From positions 1 through 50,970 of the forward strand of contig NZ_VCKW01000027.1 of assembly GCF_005889715.1 (NCBI RefSeq): 50,970 nt of DNA. The letters are read 5' to 3'. This DNA comes from Actinomadura soli. GTDB taxonomy: Bacteria; Actinomycetota; Actinomycetes; Streptosporangiales; Streptosporangiaceae. Position 1 is the stretch's first letter; the number at the start of each line of letters is the position of its first letter. Below the pieces are notes generated by a model. That model ran no database searches. It was not told the DNA's origin and was given only the letters and a program-made list of their open reading frames with translations. Shown piece by piece: positions 28,172 through 36,481 of this stretch. The translations under genes and the position numbers were made by a program.

Positions 28172-29256
28172 ATCCGGAAACGGACCCGTCCGCCCCGGTG
28201 CTGGCGTTGAGCGACCTGGTAGTCGAGTACGCGACCCGGCACGGCCGTCTGCGATCTCTGGACGAGGCCACGTTGAGCGTGGCGCCAGGACAGATCGTGG
28301 CGCTGGTCGGAGAGTCCGGGTCCGGGAAAAGCACACTCGGGATGGCCGCCGGCCGGCTGCTCGCCTCGAACGCTCTGCACGTCGGCGGGCGGCTGTCGTT
28401 GGCCGGCCGGCCGGTGTACGGCTCCGGCGCCGTGGACGGTGAGCCGCTGCGGGCGCTGCGGCGTGACGTCCTGGGTTTCGTGTTCCAGAACCCGGTCACC
28501 GCGCTGGACCCCACCATGCGGATTCGGCGGCAGATGGAGCTGGCCTGCCGCGGTCGGCGGGAAGACCGGCATGAGCGGCCCGTCGCCGAGCTGCTGCAGG
28601 AGATCGGGCTGAGCGACGTGTCACGGGTGCTGCGGTCGTACCCGCATGAGCTGTCCGGTGGGATGGCGCAGCGGGTCGGCATCGCCATGGCGCTGCGGCG
28701 GCGTCCCCGGCTACTGATAGCGGACGAGCCGACCGCGGCTGTGGACGCGACGCTGCGGGAGCAGATCCTGCGACTGCTCGTGTCCAGATGCCGCGAGGTG
28801 GGATGCGCGCTGCTGCTGTTGACCCATGACCTCCACGCGGTGGCCCAGCACACCGAACAGATCGCCGTCATGTACGGCGGCCGGGTGATTGAGCACGGCC
28901 CCACGGCCGAGGTGCTCGATCACCCGTCGCACCCGTACACCCGCGCCCTGGTCGCCGCGTTGCCGGGCGCGGAGAAGCCCGGCCAGCGGTTGGAGGCGAT
29001 CCGCGGCATCCCGCCCGTGCTGCACACGGCATGCCCCGGCTGCGCTTTCGCCCCTCGCTGCCCCGACGCCCTACCGGAGTGCCGCAGTACGCGTCCGGTG
29101 TACGCCGCCGTCGGCGGCCGGAAGCTGACCTGCCACCTGCACACCGGCGGGACGGCCAGCCGTTCCGCGGCGTCGGCCCGCAACGGTGCCGACCGTGATC
29201 CAGCCGACGACGCCGACCGGGACCACCACGGGCAAGGGCGGAGGACCGCGACGTGA
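28168..29256 (+). CDS. ABC transporter ATP-binding protein (DppD/OppD type)
   Basis: This 362-residue ATPase has Walker A GESGSGKS, Q-loop FVFQNPVTALDPTM, ABC signature LSGGMAQRVGIAMAL, Walker B RLLIADEPTAAVD and switch His LLLLTHDLHAVAQ. The C-terminal oligopeptide-transporter extension includes a Cys-rich CPGCAFAPRCPDALPEC motif, as in OppD/DppD. A short Ser/Ala/Asp-rich tail is extra. It overlaps genes on both sides by 4 bp. Confidence 0.95.
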   Translation: MNPETDPSAPVLALSDLVVEYATRHGRLRSLDEATLSVAPGQIVALVGESGSGKSTLGMAAGRLLASNALHVGGRLSLAGRPVYGSGAVDGEPLRALRRDVLGFVFQNPVTALDPTMRIRRQMELACRGRREDRHERPVAELLQEIGLSDVSRVLRSYPHELSGGMAQRVGIAMALRRRPRLLIADEPTAAVDATLREQILRLLVSRCREVGCALLLLTHDLHAVAQHTEQIAVMYGGRVIEHGPTAEVLDHPSHPYTRALVAALPGAEKPGQRLEAIRGIPPVLHTACPGCAFAPRCPDALPECRSTRPVYAAVGGRKLTCHLHTGGTASRSAASARNGADRDPADDADRDHHGQGRRTAT

Positions 29257-30098
29257 GGACCAACAAGCCGGACATCATCGATGCCGGCCCGCGACCGGTG
29301 GCGGCGGCGCGGGATGTCGTCGTCACCTACCGGACCGGCCGTGGCCGGAACGCGGAACCGCTGCACGCCCTCAAGGGCGTCTCGCTGGACGTCATGCCAG
29401 GCCAGACGGTCGGCCTGGTCGGCGAATCCGGCTCCGGCAAGACCACCCTCGGCCGGGTCCTGCTCGGCCTGGTGCGCCCCACCAGCGGGCAGGTCATGTT
29501 CGATGGCCGGCCGGTCACGGGCCGGGGCGCGGCCCGACGCCTGCGAGGGCGCCTCCAGGTCGTGCTGCAGAACCCGGACTGGTCGCTCAACCCCACCCTG
29601 CGTGTGTGGCGATCGGTCGCCGAACCGCTCGCCGTGACCGGCGCGATCCCCAGGCGCGACCGCCGCGCGGCCGTCGAGGACATGCTCATCCTGGTCGGTC
29701 TGGACGCCGGCCTCGCCGACCGGCACCCCCACCAGCTGTCCGGGGGGCAGCGGCAACGCGTCGCCATCGCCCGGGCCATGATCACCCAGCCTGACCTGAT
29801 CGTCTTCGACGAGGCCGTCACCGCTCTCGATGTCTCGGTCCAGACACAGGTCCTCAACCTCATCCGCGACCTGCAGGCCGAGCGCGGCTTCGCCGCCTTG
29901 TTCATTTCGCACGACATCACCGCCGTCCGCTACGTCTCCCACCGCGTCGCGGTCGCCTACCGTGGCGAGCTCGTCGAGACCGGCCCGGTCGAGCGCTTCT
30001 ACGACCGGCCTCTTCACCCCTACACCCGGGACCTCATCAGCGCCCTCCCCACCCTCACGTCCGGATCGACCCGTCACGAAGGGAACAGCCTCGCATGA
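29253..30098 (+). CDS. ABC transporter ATP-binding protein (DppF/OppF type)
   Basis: This 281-residue second ATPase has GTG start, Walker A GESGSGKTTLGRVLLGL, Q-loop VVLQNPDWSLNPTL, signature LSGGQRQRVAIARAM, Walker B LIVFDEAVTALDVS and LFISHDITAVRYVSH. Walker B reads DEAVT rather than the common DEPTS/DEPVS. The last 4 bp overlap the amidohydrolase start, tying uptake to hydrolysis. Confidence 0.95.
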   Translation: MRTNKPDIIDAGPRPVAAARDVVVTYRTGRGRNAEPLHALKGVSLDVMPGQTVGLVGESGSGKTTLGRVLLGLVRPTSGQVMFDGRPVTGRGAARRLRGRLQVVLQNPDWSLNPTLRVWRSVAEPLAVTGAIPRRDRRAAVEDMLILVGLDAGLADRHPHQLSGGQRQRVAIARAMITQPDLIVFDEAVTALDVSVQTQVLNLIRDLQAERGFAALFISHDITAVRYVSHRVAVAYRGELVETGPVERFYDRPLHPYTRDLISALPTLTSGSTRHEGNSLA

Positions 30099-31462
30099 CA
30101 GTTCAGGCAACCAGGACCGCATTCATCGGTGCCATCCTGATCGATGGCACCGGATCGGCGCCTCTGGCGAATTCGGCGGTGGTGGTCGAGGACGAGCGCA
30201 TCACCTGGGCCGGGTCAGCCACGGAGCTTGACCGCCCCTCCGATGTGCGAATCGTCGACATCAGCGGCAAGTATCTGATCCCCGGGCTGTTGGACGCCAA
30301 CGTGCACCTTCTCATCCATGTGGATCCCGACGTCCTGCTCAGGTACGACCCCGGCTGCTACGACGAGCTCGTTCTAGAGGCGGCGCAAGTGGCGCTGCGC
30401 GCGGGGATCACCACGGTGTTCGACACGTGGGGCCCGCTGGAGTCCTTGCGCCGCGTCCGGGACCGGATCAACGCGAGGGAGACGGTCGGGAGCCGGATAT
30501 TCTGCGCCGGCAACATCATCGGCAACGGCGGGCCCTACTCCCCCGACTTCTTCCCGGACCTCGCCGCGGGTCTGAGCTCGGCCGTTGTGGACCGCATCAA
30601 CCAGCACTGGGAGCAGGGTGTCGGCGCCGAACTGACGTGGATGTCCGCTGAGGATGTCCGCCTGGCCGTGCGCGAGTACATCGCCACCGCGGGCATCGAC
30701 TTCGTCAAGTACGCGGCGAGTTCCCACGCGCACAGCAGGTTCATCGCGCTCTCGCCCGACGCGCAGCGCGCGATCGTCGAGGAGGCGCACGCGGCGGGGA
30801 TGACCGCGCAGGCGTGCGTGCAGTCGCCGGAGGCCCTCAAGCTCGCCATCGAGGCAGGCGTCGACCTGCTCCAGCATGGCGATGTCACTGGCCTGCGGCC
30901 GATGCCGCAGGAAACCCTCGACCTCATCGTTGAGCGGCGACTACCGTGCGCCGCGTTCTTCTACACGCGTCGCCACACAGCCGCGTTCCAGGAGCGCAAG
31001 CCCCACTGGCACGGCAACAACGCCTGGGGCGAGGTCATGGTCGTGAAGGAGGCCAACGACCGGAACCTGGTCAAGGCGGGCGCCAAGCTGCTACTGGCCA
31101 ACGACATGGGGGTCTACGGGCCGACGGCGGAGACGAGTCCCATGTGGGGGCCGTTCCAGGCCGGTATTCCCGATGTGCCTACGCACCTCGGACGCTCGCA
31201 CATCTTCTGGCTGAGGGCCGCCGGCGAGCACGGCCTGACACCGATGGACGCGCTGCTCGCGACGACGAGCAACATCGCCGAGGCGTACGGCAAGGCGGAC
31301 GAACTGGGCACCATCCGGCCAGGCAGGCGGGCCGACCTGCTCATCCTGGACGGCGACCCCCTCGACGACCCCGAGAACTACGCCCGCATCGCGCACATCG
31401 TGAAGGATGGCAAGTTCGTCCACCACGACCGCCTTCCCGAGCATCCGGTGCTGACGCGCTAG
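30095..31462 (+). CDS. Amidohydrolase-superfamily protein with altered metal ligands
   Basis: This 455-residue TIM-barrel amidohydrolase is flanked by the usual beta-sandwich ends (IGAILIDGTGSAPLANSAVVVEDERITWAG; GTIRPGRRADLLILDGDPLDDPE). The strand-1 HxH motif reads LDANVH (Asn69, His71), and the strand-5 His position reads TAQAC rather than TAHAH. The carboxylated Lys candidate (IDFVKYAASSHAHS), the LLQHGD His and the strand-8 Asp (LLANDMG) remain. The metal site may be mononuclear or the enzyme may work differently; loss of activity is also possible. It is coupled to the importer by a 4-bp overlap, so it probably handles the imported compound. Confidence 0.88.
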   Translation: MTVQATRTAFIGAILIDGTGSAPLANSAVVVEDERITWAGSATELDRPSDVRIVDISGKYLIPGLLDANVHLLIHVDPDVLLRYDPGCYDELVLEAAQVALRAGITTVFDTWGPLESLRRVRDRINARETVGSRIFCAGNIIGNGGPYSPDFFPDLAAGLSSAVVDRINQHWEQGVGAELTWMSAEDVRLAVREYIATAGIDFVKYAASSHAHSRFIALSPDAQRAIVEEAHAAGMTAQACVQSPEALKLAIEAGVDLLQHGDVTGLRPMPQETLDLIVERRLPCAAFFYTRRHTAAFQERKPHWHGNNAWGEVMVVKEANDRNLVKAGAKLLLANDMGVYGPTAETSPMWGPFQAGIPDVPTHLGRSHIFWLRAAGEHGLTPMDALLATTSNIAEAYGKADELGTIRPGRRADLLILDGDPLDDPENYARIAHIVKDGKFVHHDRLPEHPVLTR

Positions 31463-31537
31463 CTCGCACCTGCCGGATCCAGCCACGCGGCGCCCCGACC
31501 CGCTGCCAGTCCGTTGTCAACGAAGGGACTTCTGCTC

Positions 31538-33661
31538 GTGCGTGGCGACCTACGGGATACCCCACAATTCGCGGCGGTGGCTGAGTATCTACGACGCCAG
31601 CACAAGGCGGCGTTCGGCCGGCCGCACGATGTGGCGGAGCCGCACATCACCGCCGACGGCGCGCACGTCGTCGTGACGGGCTCGGTCCTCGACGACCTCG
31701 CCGGTGCGCCGCGGACCGCGCTGTACACCGTGAACGAAGGCCGGTTGACCGCGGTGACCACGGCCACCGGCTCGGCTCGATGGGGGCGTTTCTCACCGGA
31801 CGGCGCCACCCTCGCGTTCCTGTCCGACCGCGCCGAGCCCGACGTGTTCCAGCTCTATCTGCTGGATATCGGCTCCCTCGGTGAGGCGGTCGCCGCGCCA
31901 ACCGTCCCAGGCTCGGTCGAATATGCGCACTGGTCCCCGGACGGGCGGCAGATACTGCTGGGCGTGGCCGGCCTCGGCGCCGACCAGGCCGCAGCCCAGG
32001 GGGCCATGTCCAACAGTCCGATCGATGACCTGCCGACCTGGCATCCCCTGATCGAAGAGGGCACGCGATCGGCCTGGCGCAGCCTCTGGCTCTACACCGT
32101 GGGCTCCGGGGACCTATCGCGACTCTCGCCCGAGCGAATGAACTGCTGGGAAGCGGGGTGGGGCGGTCCGTCCACCGTGATGGCGGTGACATCGGACGCA
32201 CCGGACGAGGACGCCTGGTATAGATCGGTCCTCACATCGATCGACACCACTGGTGGGGAGAGCCGCGAACTGGTACGCAGCCAATTCCAACTCGGGCTGC
32301 CAGCCGGGTCGCCTGATGGCAGGTACGCCAGCGTCGTGGAGGCCGTCTGCAGTGACCGGGGGCTCCTGGCGGGCGACCTCGTCATCATCGACCTGGCGTC
32401 GAAGACGAGCACCCGTGTCAACACCGCGCACACCGATGTGACCTGCACCCAGTGGATCGATGTCGACCGGCTGGGCTATCTCGGCCAGCGTCATCTGGAC
32501 TCGGTCGCGGGAATCGTCGAAGCCGGGACCGGCGCTCTCACAGAATTGGTCTCCACCGAACTGTCGTGCGGCGGTTTGTATCCCGAGGGGGCGTTCACCT
32601 CGGACGGCAGGGTGCTCGTCGCGCAGAGCGCCTACCACCTGCCGCCCCAGGTCGCGCTGCTCGGCGGCGGCACCGGCGATGTGCTCGCGACGACGCACCA
32701 CGCCGGCTCAGACCATCTGTCGTCGCTCGCGGGGAGCGCCGAAGCGGTCACCTGGTCGGCGCCGGACGGTCAGCGGATCGAAGGAATACTGTGCCGTCCG
32801 GCGGGCGATGGTCCCTTCCCGCTGGTGGTCAACATCCACGGTGGTCCGGTTTGGGCCTTCCGCAACGCATGGTCGATGAAGTCCCTCTGGGTACCGCTGC
32901 TGGTTTCCATGGGTTACGCGGTGCTCAACCCGAACCCCCGCGGAAGTGGGGGCCGCGGCCGGGAGTTCGCCTGTCAGGTCATCGGCGACATGGGTGGCGC
33001 CGACGCGGACGACATCCTTTCCGGCATCGACGCGCTTGCCGAACGCGGCGTGGCCGACCGTTCCAGGATCGGCCTGATCGGCGCGAGCTACGGTGGCTTC
33101 ATGTCGTCCTGGCTGGTCACTCTGGACCAGCGGTTCGCCGCCGCGGTGCCGATCTCCCCCATCACCGACTGGTACAGCCAGGCCTTCACCAGCAATATAG
33201 GTGGATGGGGGAACACCTTTCTGCGCTCCGATCCCGAAGAGCCGGGCACGATGGCCCACGCCCGCAGCCCAGTACTGCGGGCCAGCAAGGCCCGAACACC
33301 GTGCCTCAACGTCGCGGGAGCGAACGATCAATGTACGCCGCCCGGTCAGGCGAGGGAGTTCCACCAGGCGCTGCTGGCCCGCGGCGTGGAGTCGGTCCTG
33401 GCGATCTATCCGCAGGAGGGGCACGGCGTTCGCGCCTACCCCGCGATCGTCGATCTCCTTACCCGTATCGTGTCGTGGTTCACGACACACATGCCCCCCG
33501 ACGCGAAGACCGTCGACGGGCACCCTAACATCGACAGCGATATCGGATCCTGCGCGAGAGAAGGCGTTCGGCCCTCGCGCGGCATCGATGGTCACCATCC
33601 CGAAGAGCCCCGGATGGCGACCGCTGACGGCCAGCACATCAGGCGGCGGGGTCGACGCTGA
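31538..33661 (+). CDS. S9 prolyl-oligopeptidase-family serine peptidase
   Basis: The 707-residue protein has an N-terminal beta-propeller with WD-like TolB repeats (RWGRFSPDGATLAFLSDR, YAHWSPDGRQILLG) and a C-terminal alpha/beta hydrolase domain: oxyanion NIHGGPVWAFRNAW, PNPRGSGGRGREF, nucleophile GASYGGF, acid GANDQCTPPGQ and His EGHGVRAYP. It resembles acylaminoacyl-peptidases (known family function: trimming short or blocked peptides). GTG 31538 is preferred, with AAGGGA about 9 nt upstream; a TTG at 31514 is possible. The last about 45 residues are low-complexity. It follows the amidohydrolase by 75 bp. Confidence 0.9.
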   Translation: MRGDLRDTPQFAAVAEYLRRQHKAAFGRPHDVAEPHITADGAHVVVTGSVLDDLAGAPRTALYTVNEGRLTAVTTATGSARWGRFSPDGATLAFLSDRAEPDVFQLYLLDIGSLGEAVAAPTVPGSVEYAHWSPDGRQILLGVAGLGADQAAAQGAMSNSPIDDLPTWHPLIEEGTRSAWRSLWLYTVGSGDLSRLSPERMNCWEAGWGGPSTVMAVTSDAPDEDAWYRSVLTSIDTTGGESRELVRSQFQLGLPAGSPDGRYASVVEAVCSDRGLLAGDLVIIDLASKTSTRVNTAHTDVTCTQWIDVDRLGYLGQRHLDSVAGIVEAGTGALTELVSTELSCGGLYPEGAFTSDGRVLVAQSAYHLPPQVALLGGGTGDVLATTHHAGSDHLSSLAGSAEAVTWSAPDGQRIEGILCRPAGDGPFPLVVNIHGGPVWAFRNAWSMKSLWVPLLVSMGYAVLNPNPRGSGGRGREFACQVIGDMGGADADDILSGIDALAERGVADRSRIGLIGASYGGFMSSWLVTLDQRFAAAVPISPITDWYSQAFTSNIGGWGNTFLRSDPEEPGTMAHARSPVLRASKARTPCLNVAGANDQCTPPGQAREFHQALLARGVESVLAIYPQEGHGVRAYPAIVDLLTRIVSWFTTHMPPDAKTVDGHPNIDSDIGSCAREGVRPSRGIDGHHPEEPRMATADGQHIRRRGRR

Positions 33662-33893
33662 AGACGGAGACCACGGGTGGGGCTCGAAAACTCGGTTGTC
33701 TACGCAACCTGCGATTATTCATTGACCATGGGAATACCCCACAGGATGGCTCATTGAAGCGTCAGCGCGGGGGCCTTTGTGCCACCGCTCATGCTGCTAC
33801 TGGCGGCGATCGGAGCGAATGCCACACAGACGGCATCAACAGCGCCGTCGTCCGTCGCACCCTCCCAAAAGCCGAGCAGCAGCGGCCCAGCCG

Positions 33894-33951
33894 GGTAGTC
33901 AGACCATCTACGTCTGGCTGCGCCAAGACCGCATTGACGTCGATCTAGGTG
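33894..33951 (+). mobile_element. Scrap of IS3-type orfA (helix-turn-helix)
   Basis: The stretch reads GSQTIYVWLRQDRIDVDLG, close to the IS3-family orfA motif QTIY-WRRQ-ID-G that precedes the leucine zipper. Nothing on either side continues it. The rest of 33662-34164 contains no recognisable gene, although an AT-rich patch (33700-33760) follows the peptidase. Confidence 0.35.
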
Positions 33952-34164
33952 AATCCGTCCAGGCGGCCCCACCGTCGAGGGCAGCCCCATGGCCGGGCCG
34001 GAGCCCGTCGGAAGGTGGGGGCGGGCCTGGGCGACTTGCAGCGCCCCCGGCCCTGCCGGTCGTGTTAGCGGCTAGCACGCAGATACCGCCAGAAAGCACA
34101 TGATCAGTACCGATTGCTCTGCACGACCCGCGGCGCCTCGGGACCTCCCACTACCGTCACCGGA

Positions 34165-35221
34165 GTGAGCAGACTTGCGATTGGTGTGGACAAGGTTTTC
34201 GACGGCGAACGTTTGCTGGACGCACCCGCCCTGGTGTTGGTGGAGAACGGACGGGTCGTCGGAGTTCAGCAGGGCACGGAGGCCCCCGATGGGTGGACGA
34301 CGCGGCGTTATGAGGGGACGGCACTGCCCGGCCTGATCGACGCGCACGTGCACCTGTGCGCCGACAGCACCCTTGGGGCGCTCGAACGTGTCATGGCTCA
34401 CGCGACAGACCCGGGCTGCCGGCGGTCGTGGCCTCCGGGACGCCGATCACCAGCGTGGGCGGACACTGCGCATCGTTGGGCGGGGAGGCGCGCGGTGCGG
34501 CGGAGGTGCGGGCGGCGGTCCGGCTGCGGGCAGAACGCGGCGCGGACATCGTGAAGATCATGGCGAGCGGCGGTGTGCTGACGCCCGGTACCGACACCAT
34601 GAGCCCCCAGTTCACCGATGCGGGGGTGCACGCGGCGGTCGACGAGGCCCACCGGGTCGGGCTGCCGATCACCGCGCACGCGCACGCCCTCGACGCGGTC
34701 CGACAGGCCTTGGCCGCAGGCGTCGACGGCATCGAGCACTGCACCTGCCTGACTCCTGACGGCGTCCGCATCGACGACACGCTGCTCACCGCGCTGGCTG
34801 ATTCCGGGATCGCCCTCTGCACCACGCTCGGGTCCGATCCCGACGTCGTGGTCCCACCGGAGATCATCGCCGTGGCCGCGCGCGCCGGCATCACCCAGGC
34901 CGCTCTGCGCGAGACCGCCGTGCGGCTTCATCAGGGCAGAGCCCGGTTGGTGGCAGGCTCGGACGGGGCATCGCCCCGGCCAAACCTCACGGTTTGCTGC
35001 CCTTCACTCTGGAGGAGTACGTGCTCGCCGGGCTGTCGGTGACGGCTGCCCTGAGAGCCGCCACGTCGGTCGCCGCCGAGGCATGCGGCCTGCCAGACCG
35101 CAAAGGAGGCATCCACGCCGGACATGACGCCGACCTGCTGATCGTGCACGGCGACCCGACCCGCGACATCACCACATTGCGGAACCCCCTCGCGACCTAC
35201 CTCGCCGGACAACTCCAGTAA
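34165..35221 (+). pseudogene. Frameshifted amidohydrolase with canonical metal ligands
   Basis: GTG 34165 begins RLAIGVDKVFDGERLLDAPALVLVENGRVVG and runs to IDAHVHL...ERVMAHATD. Near 34410 about 30-40 residues are missing and the frame changes (resumes as VASGTPITSVGGHCASLGG...VKIMASGG...TAHAHALDAV...GIEHCTC...AGSDG). A second shift near 34970 leads to LLPFTLEEYVLAGLSVTAALRAATSVAAE...DADLLIVHGDPT. All metal motifs of a normal amidohydrolase are readable, but the gene cannot give one protein. Confidence 0.85.
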
Positions 35222-35271
35222 GCCGTGCGAAGGTAGCGGGCGGCTGGCCATCAGCTCCGCCTCCCAGCACA

Positions 35272-35460
35272 ATGGAGCACACGGGTCACTCCTCAGGACT
35301 GCGCGCCATCATTGCCGCCTGGAAGCAGGCAAAACGGTTCGGCGGCTGGCTGATCCTGCTCAATCCGGCCCGGCAGGTCGCCAACCTGCTCGCCACCCAT
35401 TTGCACACCCTCACCAAGGCCGTGGACAAAGCCGCACGCGCCCTGCGCGATCTCCTATGA
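35272..35460 (+). pseudogene. STAS-domain (anti-sigma factor antagonist) fragment
   Basis: This 62-residue frame reads HSSGLRAIIAAWKQAKRFGGWLILLNPARQVANLLATHLHTLTKAV, like the second half of STAS domains after the conserved DSSGL phosphorylation site; here the Asp is His. The first half is absent upstream, and no good ribosome site precedes the ATG. It is probably a remnant. Confidence 0.4.
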
Positions 35461-35493
35461 CCCGCTCGCCAACCGGACGTGACCGACACGCAC

Positions 35494-36014
35494 GGTTCTG
35501 ATCAACTTGTTGTGAACGATCACGCAGCGTCGTTTGCGTTTCGCTACCCGGCCGACGCGTGCCTGCGGCGCACGTTCACCGAACAGATCGACGGGCTGAC
35601 CGAGCGGTTCGCCCGCCGAACCCCGCAGCTCCGGCGCGTCTTCGAGCGGCTCATGCTGGTGTTGGCCGGACGCCCGGCCGCGCGGCTGCCCAAGTATCTG
35701 GCGATTCCGGTCAGCTCCAACACACTGCTGCGGCTGCTGCGTCGTCGGCCCCAGCAGCCGCGGGCGAGGGCTCCGCGGGTGCTGGGGGTCGACGATTTCG
35801 CCACTCGTAAGGGTCATGTGTACGCCACGATCTTGTTGGACCTGGAAACCCCCCTGGCCGCCTGGCTGCGTGAGCACCCCGGCCCCGAGATGGTGTGCCG
35901 CGACCGCGGTGGGGCGTATGCCGAGGCTGTGCGGGCCGCCGCACCCAACGCCCAGGACGCGCAACGGGATCTATCCACGTAATGTGAACGGCTCACAACA
36001 ATTGGATCAGAACC
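35494..36014 (+). mobile_element. ISL3-derived 521-bp deletion element with both terminal inverted repeats
   Basis: The ends match: the left begins GGTTCTGATCAACTTGTTGT at 35494, and the reverse complement of the right end (36014 back to 35984) begins GGTTCTGATCCAATTGTTGT; about 24 of 30 positions agree. Between them an open frame (35479-35982) encodes pieces of an ISL3-family transposase: [27 protein letters not shown], then a gap of about 15 residues relative to the family, then [26 protein letters not shown], with N- and C-terminal parts missing. Flanking 8-bp target duplications are not seen. It looks like a non-autonomous relic. Confidence 0.75.
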
Positions 36015-36023
36015 GCCGACAGG

Positions 36024-36416
36024 TCAGGATCTGTCGCCGTGGCGCTTGATCGCGGTGAGGCGGCTTTCGTAGGCGGCCCACGCGTCGGCCATCCTTCTCG
36101 CCTCCGCGCCGACCTCCGGTTCGACGTCTATCGCGCTCGCGAGCTTGATATGCGGGCGCAGACCGCCGGACCCGAGCCAATCGCGGATGAACGCGACCTC
36201 GGGCAGGGACGCCGCGAAGATCGGGCCCAGGCTTCGCATGTCGACCGTGGTCTTGCTGCCGCGCAGCGCGCGGGCGATGTACCGGAGGTGTCGGCCGCCG
36301 GATGGGCGACAACCGGGGGATGTGGTCCAGAGAGCGGGTATCGGGGGTCCCTCCAGGTTGATCAATTTGGGTTCAGGGCGCCAGCCCGGTCGGTGCGGGC
36401 GCGACGTTGCTCGCAC
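36024..36416 (-). CDS. Hypothetical protein, possibly a gene fragment
   Basis: This 130-residue minus-strand frame contains a protein-like part (DMRSLGPIFAASLPEVAFIRDWLGSGGLRPHIKLASAIDVEPEVGAEARRMADAWAAYESRLTAI) that does not read like a shadow, since no other frame here is a better gene. I do not recognise the family. No strong ribosome site precedes the first Met, so it may be the C-terminal end of a gene broken by the adjacent ISL3-type element, whose right repeat ends 10 bp away. Confidence 0.35.
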   Translation of the reverse strand: MRATSRPHRPGWRPEPKLINLEGPPIPALWTTSPGCRPSGGRHLRYIARALRGSKTTVDMRSLGPIFAASLPEVAFIRDWLGSGGLRPHIKLASAIDVEPEVGAEARRMADAWAAYESRLTAIKRHGDRS

Positions 36417-36481
36417 CGGTCCCCATGGCTAATTGGGGGATAACCTGGGGATATGCCGATTGGGCGTAGGCTGGTGACGAG

